From Lasioglossum baleicum (taxonomy: Eukaryota > Arthropoda > Insecta > Hymenoptera > Halictidae), in the NCBI RefSeq assembly GCF_051020765.1, contig NW_027469297.1, positions 172,916-236,915 of the forward strand: a stretch of 64,000 nucleotides of DNA. Direction: 5' to 3'. The notes beneath the pieces were generated by a model. It was given only the letters and a program-made list of their open reading frames with translations. It did not search any database and had not been told where the DNA came from. The position numbers were made by a program, and so were the translations under genes. Positions 12,325 to 25,804 of the stretch are shown here, piece after piece (position 1 is the stretch's first letter; each line of letters opens with the position of its first letter).

Positions 12325-13329
12325 GGGTTATGAGTTTTGCTTTACGCGTTAAGCGTTATGCGCTATGGGTTATGCGTTATGCGTTATGCGTTATGCTTAT
12401 GCCTTATGCGTTATGCGTTATGCGTTATGCGTTATGCGTTATGCGTTATGCGTTATGCGTTATGCGTTATGGGTTATGAGTTTTGCTTTACGCGTTAAGC
12501 GTTATGCGCTATGCGTTATGCGTTATGCGTTATGCGTTATGCGTTATGCGTTATGCGTTATGCGTTATGCGTTATGCGTTATGCGTTATGCGTTATGCGT
12601 TATGCGTTATGCGTTATGCGTTATGCGTTATGCGTTATGCGTTATGCGTTTTGCGTTATGCGTTATGCGTTATGCGTTATGCGTTATGCGTTATGCGTTA
12701 TGCGTTATGCGTTATGCGTTATGCGTTATGCGTTATGCGTTATGCGTTATGCGTTATGCGTTATGCGTTATGCGTTATGCGTTATGCGTTATGCGTTATG
12801 CGTTATGCGTTATGCGTTATGCGTTATGCGTTATGCGTTATGCGTTATGCGTTATGCGTTATGCGTTATGCGTTATGCGTTATGCGTTATGCGTTATGCC
12901 TTATGCGTTATGCGTTATGCTTATGCCTTATGCGTTATGCGTTATGCGTAATGCGTTATGCGTTATGCGTTATGCGTTATGCGTTATGCGTTATGCGTTA
13001 TGCCTTATGCGTTATGCGTTATGCGTTATGCCTTATGCGTTATGCGTTATGTTGACGCCTTATGCGTTATGCGTTATGCGTTATGCCTTATGCGTTATGC
13101 GTTATGCGTTATGCGTTATGCGTTATGCGTTATGCGTTATGCGTTATGCGTTATGCGTTATGCGTTATGCGTTATGCGTTATGCGTTATGCGTTATGCGT
13201 TATGCGTTATGCGTTATGCGTTATGCGTTATGCGTTATGCGTTATGCGTTATGCGTTATGCGTTATGCGTTATGCGTTATGCGTTATGCGTTATGCGTTA
13301 TGCGTTATGCGTTATGCGTTATGCGTTAT
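12325..13329 (+). repeat. Higher-order repeat copy 2, shortened (1,005 bp)
   Basis: Contains A1 (12325), a GCTTAT 6-mer, A3 (12471), one GCGTTTT, block C, GCGTAAT, two lone GCCTTAT units and B' (about 13050). It lacks block F with the second A1, the second GCGTTTT and block D. The length is 144 x 7 - 3. The missing segments look like internal deletions of the full unit, as expected from unequal exchange between similar blocks. Confidence 0.85.
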
Positions 13330-14656
13330 GGGTTATGAGTTTTGCTTTACGCGTTAAGCGTTATGCGCTATGGGTTATGCGTTATGCGTTAGGCGTTATG
13401 CGTTATGCGTGATGCGTTATGCGTAATGCGTTATGCGTTATGTGTTATGCGTTATGCGTTATGCGTTATGCGTTATGCGTTATGCGTTATGCGTTATGCG
13501 TTATGCGTTATGCGTTATGCGTTATGCGTTATGCGTTATGCGTTATGCGTTATGCGTAATGCGTTATGCGTTATGCGTTATGCGTTATGCGTTATGCGTT
13601 ATGCGTTATGGGTTATGAGTTTTGCTTTACGCGTTAAGCGTTATGCGCTATGGGTTATGCGTTATGCGTTATGCGTTATGCTTATGCCTTATGCGTTATG
13701 CGTTATGCGTTATGCGTTATGCGTTATGCGTTATGCGTTATGCGTTATGCGTTATGCGTTATGCGTTATGCGTTATGCGTTATGCGTTATGCGTTTTGCG
13801 TTATGCGTTATGCGTTATGCGTTATGCGTTATGCGTTATGCGTTATGCGTTATGCGTTATGCGTTATGCGTTATGCGTTATGCGTTATGCGTTATGCGTT
13901 ATGCGTTATGCGTTATGCGTTATGCGTTATGCGTTATGCGTTATGCGTTATGCGTTATGCGTTATGCGTTATGCGTTATGCGTTATGCGTTTTGCGTTAT
14001 GCGTTATGCGTTATGCGTTATGCGTTATGCGTTATGCGTTATGCGTTATGCGTTATGCGTTATGCGTTATGCGTTATGCGTTATGCGTTATGCGTTATGC
14101 GTTATGCGTTATGCGTTATGCGTTATGCGTTATGCGTTATGCGTTATGCGTTATGCGTTATGCGTTATGCGTTATGCGTTATGCGTTATGCGTTATGCGT
14201 TATGCGTTATGCGTTATGCGTTATGCGTTATGCCTTATGCGTTATGCGTTATGCTTATGCCTTATGCGTTATGCGTTATGCGTAATGCGTTATGCGTTAT
14301 GCGTTATGCGTTATGCGTTATGCGTTATGCGTTATGCCTTATGCGTTATGCGTTATGCGTTATGCCTTATGCGTTATGCGTTATGTTGACGCCTTATGCG
14401 TTATGCGTTATGCGTTATGCCTTATGCGTTATGCGTTATGCGTTATGCGTTATGCGTTATGCGTTATGCGTTATGCGTTATGCGTTATGCGTTATGCGTT
14501 ATGCGTTATGCGTTATGCGTTATGCGTTATGCGTTATGCGTTATGCGTTATGCGTTATGCGTTATGCGTTATGCGTTATGCGTTATGCGTTATGCGTTAT
14601 GCGTTATGCGTTATGCGTTATGCGTTATGCGTTATGCGTTATGCGTTATGCGTTAT
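13330..14656 (+). repeat. Higher-order repeat copy 3, shortened (1,327 bp)
   Basis: Contains A1 (13330), F (13386-13427), a GTGTTAT unit (13442), GCGTAAT, A1 (13610), a GCTTAT 6-mer, two GCGTTTT units, C, GCGTAAT and B' (about 14386). A3 and D are absent. Its first part, including the rare GTGTTAT, recurs exactly 1,327 bp downstream in copy 4 (14769), so copies 3 and 4 are sisters. The length is 190 x 7 - 3. Confidence 0.85.
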
Positions 14657-15509
14657 GGGTTATGAGTTTTGCTTTACGCGTTAAGCGTTATGCGCTATGG
14701 GTTATGCGTTATGCGTTAGGCGTTATGCGTTATGCGTGATGCGTTATGCGTAATGCGTTATGCGTTATGTGTTATGCGTTATGCGTTATGCGTTATGCGT
14801 TATGCGTTATGCGTTATGCGTTATGCGTTATGCGTTATGCGTTATGCGTTATGCGTTATGCGTTATGCGTTATGCGTTATGCGTAATGCGTTATGCGTTA
14901 TGCGTTATGCGTTATGCGTTATGCGTTATGCGTTATGGGTTATGAGTTTTGCTTTACGCGTTAAGCGTTATGCGCTATGGGTTATGCGTTATGCGTTATG
15001 CGTTATGCTTATGCCTTATGCGTTATGCGTTATGCGTTATGCGTTATGCGTTATGCGTTATGCGTTATGCGTTATGCGTTATGGGTTATGAGTTTTGCTT
15101 TACGCGTTAAGCGTTATGCGCTATGCGTTATGCGTTATGCGTTATGCGTTATGCGTTATGCGTTATGCGTTATGCGTTATGCGTTATGCGTTATGCGTTA
15201 TGCGTTATGCGTTATGCGTTATGCGTTATGCGTTATGCGTTATGCGTTATGCGTTTTGCGTTATGCGTTATGCGTTATGCGTTATGCGTTATGCGTTATG
15301 CGTTATGCGTTATGCGTTATGCGTTATGCGTTATGCGTTATGCGTTATGCGTTATGCGTTATGCGTTATGCGTTATGCGTTATGCGTTATGCGTTATGCG
15401 TTTTGCGTTATGCGTTATGCGTTATGCGTTATGCGTTATGCGTTATGCGTTATGCGTTATGCGTTATGCGTTATGCGTTATGCGTTATGCGTTATGCGTT
15501 ATGCGTTAT
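14657..15509 (+). repeat. Higher-order repeat copy 4, shortened (853 bp)
   Basis: Contains A1 (14657), F (14713-14754), GTGTTAT (14769), GCGTAAT, A1 (14937), a GCTTAT 6-mer, A3 (15083) and two GCGTTTT units, then passes straight to the next A1. D, the full C and B' are missing, and the length is 122 x 7 - 1. It is therefore the left half of the full unit joined to the start of copy 5. Confidence 0.85.
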
Positions 15510-17445
15510 GGGTTATGAGTTTTGCTTTACGCGTTAAGCGTTATGCGCTATGGGTTATGCGTTATGCGTTAGGCGTTATGCGTTATGCGTGATGCGTTAT
15601 GCGTAATGCGTTATGCGTTATGCGTTATGCGTTATGCGTTATGCGTTATGCGTTATGCGTTATGCGTTATGCGTTATGCGTTATGCGTTATGCGTTATGC
15701 GTTATGCGTTATGCGTTATGCGTTATGCGTTATGCGTTATGCGTTATGCGTAATGCGTTATGCGTTATGCGTTATGCGTTATGCGTTATGCGTTATGCGT
15801 TATGGGTTATGAGTTTTGCTTTACGCGTTAAGCGTTATGCGCTATGGGTTATGCGTTATGCGTTATGCGTTATGCTTATGCCTTATGCGTTATGCGTTAT
15901 GCGTTATGCGTTATGCGTTATGCGTTATGCGTTATGCGTTATGCGTTATGGGTTATGAGTTTTGCTTTACGCGTTAAGCGTTATGCGCTATGCGTTATGC
16001 GTTATGCGTTATGCGTTATGCGTTATGCGTTATGCGTTATGCGTTATGCGTTATGCGTTATGCGTTATGCGTTATGCGTTATGCGTTATGCGTTATGCGT
16101 TATGCGTTATGCGTTATGCGTTATGCGTTATGCGTTTTGCGTTATGCGTTATGCGTTATGCGTTATGCGTTATGCGTTATGCGTTATGCGTTATGCGTTA
16201 TGCGTTATGCGTTATGCGTTATGCGTTATGCGTTATGCGTTATGAGTTATGCGTTATGCGTTATGCGTTATGCGTTTTGCGTTATGCGTTATGCGTTCTG
16301 CGTTATGCGTTATGCGTTATGCGTTATGCGTTATGCGTTATGCGTTATGCGTTATGCGTTATGCGTTATGCGTTATGCGTTATGCGTTATGCGTTATGCG
16401 TTATGCGTTATGCGTTATGCGTTATGCGTTATGCGTTATGCGTTATGCGTTATGCGTTATGCGTTATGCGTTATGCGTTATGCGTTATGCGTTATGCGTT
16501 ATGCGTTATGCGTTATGCGTTATGCGTTATGCGTTATGCGTTACGCGTTATGCGTTATGCGTTATGCGTTATGCGTTGTGCGTTATGCGTTATGCGTTAT
16601 GCGTTATGCGTTATGCGTTATGCGTTATGCGTTATGCGTTATGCGTTATGCGTTATGCGTGATGCGTTATGCGTTATGCGTTATGCGTTATGGGTAATGC
16701 TTTATACGTTATGCGTTATGCGTTATGCGTTATGCGTTATGCGTTATGCGTTATGCGTTATGCGTTATGCGTTATGCGTTATGCGTTATGCGTTATGCGT
16801 TATGCGTTATGCGTTATGCGTTATGCGTTATGCGTTATGCGTTATGCGTTATGCGTTATGCGTTATGCGTTATGCGTTATGCGTTATGCGTTATGCGTTA
16901 TGCGTTATGCGTTATGCGTTATGCGTTATGCGTTATGCGTTATGCGTTATGCGTTATGCGTTATGCGTTATGCGTTATGCGTTATGCGTTATGCGTTATG
17001 CCTTATGCGTTATGCGTTATGCTTATGCCTTATGCGTTATGCGTTATGCGTAATGCGTTATGCGTTATGCGTTATGCGTTATGCGTTATGCGTTATGCGT
17101 TATGCGTTATGCCTTATGCGTTATGCGTTATGCGTTATGCGTTATGCCTTATGCGTTATGCGTTATGTTGACGCCTTATGCGTTATGCGTTATGCGTTAT
17201 GCCTTATGCGTTATGCGTTATGCGTTATGCGTTATGCGTTATGCGTTATGCGTTATGCGTTATGCGTTATGCGTTATGCGTTATGCGTTATGCGTTATGC
17301 GTTATGCGTTATGCGTTATGCGTTATGCGTTATGCGTTATGCGTTATGCGTTATGCGTTATGCGTTATGCGTTATGCGTTATGCGTTATGCGTTATGCGT
17401 TATGCGTTATGCGTTATGCGTTATGCGTTATGCGTTATGCGTTAT
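15510..17445 (+). repeat. Higher-order repeat copy 5, full length (1,936 bp)
   Basis: Same marker order as copy 1: A1 (15510), F (15566-15607), GCGTAAT, A1 (15804), a GCTTAT 6-mer, A3 (15950), GCGTTTT twice, GCGTTAC, GCGTTGT, D (16692), C, GCGTAAT, GCCTTAT and B' (about 17168). Private variants are a GAGTTAT unit near 16243, a GCGTTCT unit near 16304 and a GCGTGAT unit just before D. The length is 277 x 7 - 3, so it differs from copy 1 by four heptamers. Confidence 0.9.
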
Positions 17446-19528
17446 GGGTTATGAGTTTTGCTTTACGCGTTAAGCGTTATGCGCTATGGGTTATGCGTTA
17501 TGCGTTAGGCGTTATGCGTTATGCGTGATGCGTTATGCGTAATGCGTTATGCGTTATGCGTTATGCGTTATGCGTTATGCGTTATGCGTTATGCGTTATG
17601 CGTTATGCGTTATGCGTTATGCGTTATGCGTTATGCGTTATGCGTTATGCGTTATGCGTTATGCGTTATGCGTTATGCGTAATGCGTTATGCGTTATGCG
17701 TTATGCGTTATGCGTTATGCGTTATGCGTTATGCGTTATGGGTTATGAGTTTTGCTTTACGCGTTAAGCGTTATGCGCTATGGGTTATGCGTTATGCGTT
17801 ATGCGTTATGCTTATGCCTTATGCGTTATGCGTTATGCGTTATGCGTTATGCGTTATGCGTTATGCGTTATGCGTTATGCGTTATGCGTTATGGGTTATG
17901 AGTTTTGCTTTACGCGTTAAGCGTTATGCGCTATGCGTTATGCGTTATGCGTTATGCGTTATGCGTTATGCGTTATGCGTTATGCGTTATGCGTTATGCG
18001 TTATGCGTTATGCGTTATGCGTTATGCGTTATGCGTTATGCGTTATGCGTTATGCGTTATGCGTTATGCGTTTTGCGTTATGCGTTATGCGTTATGCGTT
18101 ATGCGTTATGCGTTATGCGTTATGCGTCATGCGTTATGCGTTATGCGTTATGCGTTATGCGTTATGCGTTATGCGTTATGCGTTATGCGTTATGCGTTAT
18201 GCGTTTTGCGTTATGCGTTATGCGTTATGCGTTATGCGTTATGCGTTATGCGTTATGCGTTATGCGTTATGCGTTATGCGTTATGCGTTATGCGTTATGC
18301 GTTATGCGTTATGCGTTATGCGTTATGCGTTATGCGTTATGCGTTATGCGTTATGCGTTATGCGTTATGCGTTATGCGTTATGCGTTATGCGTTATGCGT
18401 TATGCGTTATGCGTTATGCGTTATGCGTTATGCGTTATGCGTTATGCGTTATGCGTTATGCGTTATGCGTTATGCGTTACGCGTTATGCGTTATGCGTTA
18501 TGCGTTATGCGTTATGCGTTATGCGTTGTGCGTTATGCGTTATGCGTTATGCGTTATGCGTTATGCGTTATGCGTTATGCGTTATGCGTTATGCGTTATG
18601 CGTTATGCGTTATGCGTTATGCGTTATGCGTTATGCGTTATGGGTAATGCTTTATACGTTATGCGTTATGCGTTATGCGTTATGCGTTATGCGTTATGCG
18701 TTATGCGTTATGCGTTATGCGTCATGCGTTATGCGTTATGCGTTATGCGTTATGCGTTATGCGTTATGCGTTATGCGTTATGCGTTATGCGTTATGCGTT
18801 ATGCGTTATGCGTTATGCGTTATGCGTTATGCGTTATGCGTTATGCGTTATGCGTTATGCGTTATGCGTTATGCGTTATGCCTTATGCGTTATGCGTTAT
18901 GCTTATGCCTTATGCGTTATGCGTTATGCGTAATGCGTTATGCGTTATGCGTTATGCGTTATGCGTTATGCGTTATGCGTTATGCCTTATGCGTTATGCG
19001 TTATGCGTTATGCGTTATGCCTTATGCGTTATGCGTTATGTTGACGCCTTATGCGTTATGCGTTATGCGTTATGCCTTATGCGTTATGCGTTATGCGTTA
19101 TGCGTTATGCGTTATGCGTTATGCGTTATGCGTTATGCGTTATGCGTTATGCGTTATGCGTTATGCGTTATGCGTTATGCGTTATGCGTTATGCGTTATG
19201 CGTTATGCGTTATGCGTTATGCGTTATGCGTTATGCGTTATGCGTTATGCGTTATGCGTTATGCGTTATGCGTTATGCGTTATGCGTTATGCGTTATGCG
19301 TTATGCGTTATGCGTTATGCGTTATGCGTTATGCGTTATGCGTTATGCGTTATGCGTTATGCGTTATGCGTTATGCGTTATGCGTTATGCGTTATGCGTT
19401 ATGCGTTATGCGTTATGCGTTATGCGTTATGCGTTATGCGTTATGCGTTATGCGTTATGCGTTATGCGTTATGCGTTATGCGTTATGCGTTATGCGTTAT
19501 GCGTTATGCGTTATGCGTTATGCGTTAT
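17446..19528 (+). repeat. Higher-order repeat copy 6, full length (2,083 bp)
   Basis: Same order as copies 1 and 5: A1 (17446), F (17502-17543), GCGTAAT, A1 (17740), a GCTTAT 6-mer, A3 (17893), GCGTTTT twice, GCGTTAC, GCGTTGT, D (18642), C, GCGTAAT, GCCTTAT and B' (about 19041). Two GCGTCAT units are private to this copy. It ends in a pure run of 64 units (19081-19528), longer than in the other copies, which accounts for most of its extra length (298 x 7 - 3). Confidence 0.9.
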
Positions 19529-22500
19529 GGGTTATGAGTTTTGCTTTACGCGTTAAGCGTTATGCGCTATGGGTTATGCGTTATGCGTTATGCGTTATGC
19601 GTTATGCGTTATGCGTTATGCGTTATGCGTTATGCGTTATGCGTTATGCGTTATGCGTTATTCGTTATGCGTTATGCGTTATGCGTTATGCGTTATGCGT
19701 TATGCGTTATGCGTTATGCGTTATGCGTAATGCGTTATGCGTTATGCGTTATGCGTTATGCGTTATGCGTTATGCGTTATGCCTTATGCGTTATGCGTTA
19801 TGCTGACGCCTTATGCGTTATGCGTTATGCGTTATGCGTTATGCGTTATGCGTTATGCGTTATGCGTTATGCGTTATGCGTTATGCGTTATGCGTTATGC
19901 GTTATGCGTTATGCGTTATGCGTTATGCGTTATGCGTTATGCGTTATGCGTTATGCGTTATGCGTTATGCGTTATGCGTTATGCGTTATGCCTTATGCGT
20001 TATGCTGACGCCTTATGCGTTATGCGTTATGCGTTATGCGTTATGCGTTATGCGTTATGCGTTATGCGTTATGCGTTATGCGTTATGCATTATGCGTTAT
20101 GCGTTATGCGTTATGCGTTATGCGTTATGCGTTATGCGTTATGCGTTATGCGTTATGCGTTATGCGTTATGGGTAATGCTTTATACGTTATGCGTTATGC
20201 GTTATGCGTTATGCGTTTTGCGTTATGCGTTATGCGTTATGCGTTATGCGTTATGCGTTATGCGTTATGCGTTATGCGTTATGCGTTATGCGTTATGCGT
20301 TATGCGTTATGCGTTATGCGTTATGCGTTATGCGTTATGCGTTATGCGTTATGCGTTATGCGTTATGCGTTATGCGTTATGCGTTATGCGTTATGCGTTA
20401 TGCGTTATGCGTTATGCGTCATGCGTTATGCGTTATGCGTTATGCGTTATGCGTTATGCGTTATGCGTTATGCGTTATGCGTTATGCGTTATGCGTTATG
20501 CGTTATGCGTTATGCGTTATGCGTTATGCGTTATGCGTTATGCGTTATGCGTTATGCGTTATGCGTTATGCCTTATGCGTTATGCGTTATGCTTATGCCT
20601 TATGCGTTATGCGTTATGCGTAATGCGTTATGCGTTATGCGTTATGCGTTATGCGTTATGCGTTATGCGTTATGCCTTATGCGTTATGCGTTATGTTGAC
20701 GCCTTATGCGTTATGCGTTATGCGTTATGCCTTATGCGTTATGCGTTATGCGTTATGCGTTATGCGTTATGCGTTATGTGTTATGCGTTATGCGTTATGC
20801 GTTATGCGTTATGCGTTATGCGTTATGCGTGATGCGTTATGCGTCATGCGTTATGCGTTATGCGTTATGCGTTATGCGTTATGCGTTATGCGTTATGCGT
20901 TATGCGTTATGCGTTATGCGTTATGCGTTATGCGTTATGCGTTATGCGTTATGCGTTATGCGTTATGCGTTATGCGTTATGCGTTATGCGTTATGCGTTA
21001 TGCGTTATGCGTTATGCGTTATGCGTTATGCGTTATGCGTTATGCGTTATGCGTTATGCGTTATGCGTTATGCGTTATGCGTTATGCGTTATGCGTTATG
21101 CGTTATGCGTTATGCGTTATGCGTTATGCGTTATGCGTTATGCGTTATGCGTTATGCGTTATGCGTTATGCGTTATGCGTTATGCGTTATGCGTTATGCG
21201 TTATGCGTTATGCGTTATGCGTTATGCGTTATGCGTTATGCGTTATGCGTTATGCGTTATGCGTTATGCGTTATGCGTTATGCGTTATGCGTTATGCGTT
21301 ATGCGTTATGCGTTATGCGTTATGCGTTATGCGTTATGCGTTATGCGTTATGCGTTATGCGTTATGCGTTATGCGTTATGCGTTATGCGTTATGCGTTAT
21401 GCGTTATGCGTTATGCGTTATGCGTTATGCGATATGCGTTATGCGTTATGCGTTATGCGTTATGGGTTATGAGTTTTGCTTTACGCGTTAAGCGTTATGC
21501 GCTATGGGTTATGCGTTATGCGTTATGCGTTATGCGTTATGCGTTATGCGTTATGCGTTATGCGTTATGCGTTATGCGTTATGCGTTATGCGTTATGCGT
21601 TATGCGTTATTCGTTATGCGTTATGCGTTATGCGTTATGCGTTATGCGTTATGCGTTATGCGTTATGCGTTATGCGTAATGCGTTATGCGTTATGCGTTA
21701 TGCGTTATGCGTTATGCGTTATGCGTTATGCCTTATGCGTTATGCGTTATGCTGACGCCTTATGCGTTATGCGTTATGCGTTATGCGTTATGCGTTATGC
21801 GTTATGCGTTATGCGTTATGCGTTATGCGTTATGCGTTATGCGTTATGCGTTATGCGTTATGCGTTATGCGTTATGCCTTATGCGTTATGCTGACGCCTT
21901 ATGCGTTATGCGTTATGCGTTATGCGTTATGCGTTATGCGTTATGCGTTATGCGTTATGCGTTATGGGTAATGCTTTATACGTTATGCGTTATGCGTTAT
22001 GCGTTATGCGTTATGCGTTTTGCGTTATGCGTTATGCGTTATGCGTTATGCGTTATGCGTTATGCCTTATGCGTTATGCTGACGCCTTATGCGTTATGCG
22101 TTATGCGTTATTCGTTATGCGTTATGCGTTATGCGTTATGCGTTATGCGTTATGCGTTATGCGTTATGCGTTATGCGTTATGCGTTATGCGTTATGCGTT
22201 ATGCGTTATGCGTTATGCGTTATGCGTTATGCGTTATGCGTTATGCGTTATGCGTTATGCGTTATGCGTTATGCGTTATGCGTTATGCGTTATGCGTTAT
22301 GCGTTATGCGTTATGCGTTATGCGTTATGCGTTATGCGTTATGCGTTATGCGTTATGGGTTATGGGTTATGAGTTTTGCTTTACGCGTTAAGCGTTATGC
22401 GCTATGGGTTATGCGTTATGCGTTATGCGTTATGCGTTATGCGTTATGCGTTATGCGTTATGCGTTATGCGTTATGCGTTATGCGTTATGCGTTATGCGT

Positions 22501-23432
22501 TATTCGTTATGCGTTATGCGTTATGCGTTATGCGTTATGCGTTATGCGTTATGCGTTATGCGTAATGCGTTATGCGTTATGCGTTATGCGTTATGCGTTA
22601 TGCGTTATGCGTTATGCGTTATGCCTTATGCGTTATGCGTTATGCTGACGCCTTATGCGTTATGCGTTATGCGTTATGCGTTATGCGTTATGCGTTATGC
22701 GTTATGCGTTATGCGTTATGCGTTATGCGTTATGCGTTATGCGTTATGCGTCATGCGTTATGCGTTATGCGTTATGCGTTATGCGTTATGCGTTATGCGT
22801 TATGCGTTATGCGTTATGCGTTATGCGTTATGCGTTATGCGTTATGCGTTATGCGTTATGCGTTATGCGTTATGCGTTATGCGTTATGCGTTATGCGTTA
22901 TGCGTTATGCGTTATGCGTTATGCGTTATGCCTTATGCGTTATGCTGACGCCTTATGCGTTATGCGTTATGCGTTATTCGTTATGCGTTATGCGTTATGC
23001 GTTATGCGTTATGCGTTATGCGTTATGCGTTATGCGTTATGCGTTATGCGTTATGCGTTATGGGTAATGCTTTATACGTTATGCGTTATGCGTTATGCGT
23101 TATGCGTTATGCGTTTTGCGTTATGCGTTATGCGTTATGCGTTATGCGTTATGCGTTATGCGTTATGCGTTATGCGTTATACGTTATGCGTCAAGCGTTA
23201 TGCGTTATGCGTTATGCGTTATGCGTTATGCGTTATGCGTTATGCGTTATGCGTTATGCGTTATGCGTTATGCGTTATGCGTTATGCGTTATGCGTTATG
23301 CGTTATGCGTTATGCGTTATGCGTTATGCGTTATGCGTTATGCGTTATGCGTTATGCGTTATGCGTTATGCGTTATGCGTTATGCGTTATGCGTTATGCG
23401 TTATGCGTTATGCGTTATGCGTTATGGGTTAT
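19529..23432 (+). repeat. Domain 4, left part: A1 with blocks B and D
   Basis: Three intervals begin with A1 at 19529, 21464 and 22364 (1,935, 900 and 1,069 bp). Each starts A1, long pure run, TCGTTAT, pure run, GCGTAAT, GCCTTAT, B, then one or more further B. The first interval also has D (20171), a block C and B' (about 20697), and the 83-unit pure run 20848-21428. D at 21966 and 23062 is followed by GCGTTTT 49 bp on. All interval lengths fit 7n minus the number of 6-bp units. Confidence 0.85.
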
Positions 23433-24780
23433 GGGTTATGAGTTTTGCTTTACGCGTTAAGCGTTATGCGCTATGGGTTATGCGTTATGCGTTATGCGTT
23501 ATGCGTTATGCGTTATGCGTTATGCGTTATGCGTTATGCGTTATGCGTTATGCGTTATGCGTTATGCGTTATGCGTTATTCGTTATGCGTTATGCGTTAT
23601 GCGTTATGCGTTATGCGTTATGCGTTATGCGTTATGCGTAATGCGTTATGCGTTATGCGTTATGCGTTATGCGTTATGCGTTATGCGTTATGCGTTATGC
23701 CTTATGCGTTATGCGTTATGCTGACGCCTTATGCGTTATGCGTTATGCGTTATGCGTTATGCGTTATGCGTTATGCGTTATGCGTTATGCGTTATGCGTT
23801 ATGCGTTATGCGTTATGCGTTATGCGTTATGCGTCATGCGTTATGCGTTATGCGTTATGCGTTATGCGTTATGCGTTATGCGTTATGCGTTATGCGTTAT
23901 GCGTGATGCGTTATGCGTTATGCGTTATGCGTTATGCGTTATGCGTTATGCGTTATGCGTTATGCGTTATGCGTTATGCGTTATGCGTTATGCGTTATGC
24001 GTTATGCGTTATGCGTTATGCGTTATGCCTTATGCGTTATGCGTTATGCTTATGCCTTATGCGTTATGCGTTATGCGTAATGCGTTATGCGTTATGCGTT
24101 ATGCGTTATGCGTTATGCGTTATGCGTTATGCGTTATGCGTTATGCGTTATGCCTTATGCGTTATGCGTTATGTTGACGCCTTATGCGTTATGCGTTATG
24201 CGTTATGCGTTATGTTGACGCCTTATGCGTTATGCGTTATGCGTTATGCCTTATGCGTTATGCGTTATGCGTTATGCGTTATGCGTTATGCGTTATGCGT
24301 TATGCGTTATGCGTTATGCGTTATGCGTTATGCGTTATGCGTTATGCGTTATGCGTTATGCGTTATGCGTTATGCGTTATGCGTTATGCGTTATGCGTTA
24401 TGCGTTATGCGTTATGCGTTATGCGTTATGCGTTATGCGTTATGCGTTATGCGTTATGCGTTATGCGTTATGCGTTATGCGTTATGCCTTATGCGTTATG
24501 CTGACGCCTTTGCGTTATGCGTTATGCGTTATGCGTTATGCGTTATGCGTTATGCGTTATGCGTTATGCGTTATGCGTTATGCGTTATGCGTTATGGGTA
24601 ATGCTTTATACGTTATGCGTTATGCGTTATGCGTTATGCGTTATGCGTTTTGCGTTATGCGTTATGCGTTATGCGTTATGCGTTATGCGTTATGCGTTAT
24701 GCGTTATGCGTTATGCGTCAAGCGTTATGCGTTATGCGTTATGCGTTATGCGTTATGCGTTATGCGTTATGCGTAATGCG
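23433..24780 (+). repeat. Segmental duplicate, left copy (partner at 33625-34680)
   Basis: The series A1, TCGTTAT, GCGTAAT, B, GCGTCAT, B', the variant B followed by a 6-bp GCCTTT unit, D, GCGTTTT, GCGTCAA recurs in the same order from 33625. The offset falls from 10,192 bp at block A to 10,136 bp at GCGTCAT, then to 9,907 bp at D, GCGTTTT and GCGTCAA. The left copy holds an extra segment of about 215 bp with a C block and a further B'. The GCCTTT 6-mer exists only at these two places. Confidence 0.85.
24596..24616 (+). repeat. Block D, reference copy (17 copies)
   Basis: Three heptamers: GGGTAAT (C2G, T5A), GCTTTAT (G3T), ACGTTAT (G1A). Copies start at 10048, 11592, 16692, 18642, 20171, 21966, 23062, 24596, 25127, 26537, 27089, 27684, 31001, 31546, 34503, 35385 and 45740. 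Outside the 10.4-19.5 kb higher-order repeats, each is followed by a GCGTTTT unit at 35, 42, 49 or 56 bp, always a whole number of heptamers. Confidence 0.88.
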
Positions 24781-25307
24781 TTATGCGTTATGCGTTATGC
24801 GTTATGCGTTATGCGTTATGCGTTATGCGTTATGCGTTATGCGTTATGCGTTATGCGTTATGCGTTATGCGTTATGCCTTATGCGTTATGCGTTATGCGT
24901 TATGCGTTATGCGTTATGCGTTATGCGTTATGCGTTATGCGTTATGCGTTATGCGTTATGCGTTATGCCTTATGCGTTATGCTGACGCCTTATGCGTTAT
25001 GCGTTATGCGTTATGCGTTATGCGTTATGCGTTATGCGTTATGCGTTATGCGTTATGCGTTATGCGTTATGCGTTATGCGTTATGCGTTATGCGTTATGC
25101 GTTATGCGTTATGCGTTATGCGTTATGGGTAATGCTTTATACGTTATGCGTTATGCGTTATGCGTTATGCGTTATGCGTTATGCGTTTTGCGTTATGCGT
25201 TATGCGTTATGCGTTATGCGTTATGCGTTATGCGTTATGCGTTATGCGTTATGCCTTATGCGTTATGCGTTATGCTTATGCCTTATGCGTTATGCGTTAT
25301 GCGTAAT

Positions 25308-25804
25308 GCGTTATGCGTTATGCGTTATGCGTTATGCGTTATGCGTTATGCGTTATGCGTTATGCGTTATGCGTTATGCGTTATGCGTTATGCGTTATGC
25401 GTTATGCGTTATGCGTTATGCGTTATGCGTTATGCGTTATGCGTTATGCGTTATGCGTTATGCGTTATGCGTTATGCGTTATGCGTTATGCGTTATGCGT
25501 TATGCGTTATGCGTTATGCGTTATGCGTTATGCGTTATGCGTTATGCGTTATGCGTTATGCGTTATGCGTTATGCGTTATGCGTTATGCGTTATGCGTTA
25601 TGCGTTATGCGTTATGCGTTATGCGTTATGCGTTATGCGTTATGCGTTATGCGTTATGCGTTATGCGTTATGCGTTATGCGTTATGCGTTATGCGTTATG
25701 CGTTATGCGTTATGCGTTATGCGTTATGCGTTATGCGTTATGCGTTATGCGTTATGCGTTATGCGTTATGCGTTATGCGTTATGCGTTATGCGTTATGCG
25801 TTAT
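25308..25804 (+). repeat. Uninterrupted run of 71 consensus heptamers
   Basis: 497 bp of pure consensus between a GCGTAAT that ends a block C and the block A at 25805. The arrangement C, GCGTAAT, long pure run, A recurs at 33149-33624 (68 units), 54777-55315 (77 units) and 56906-57360 (65 units). Confidence 0.85.
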
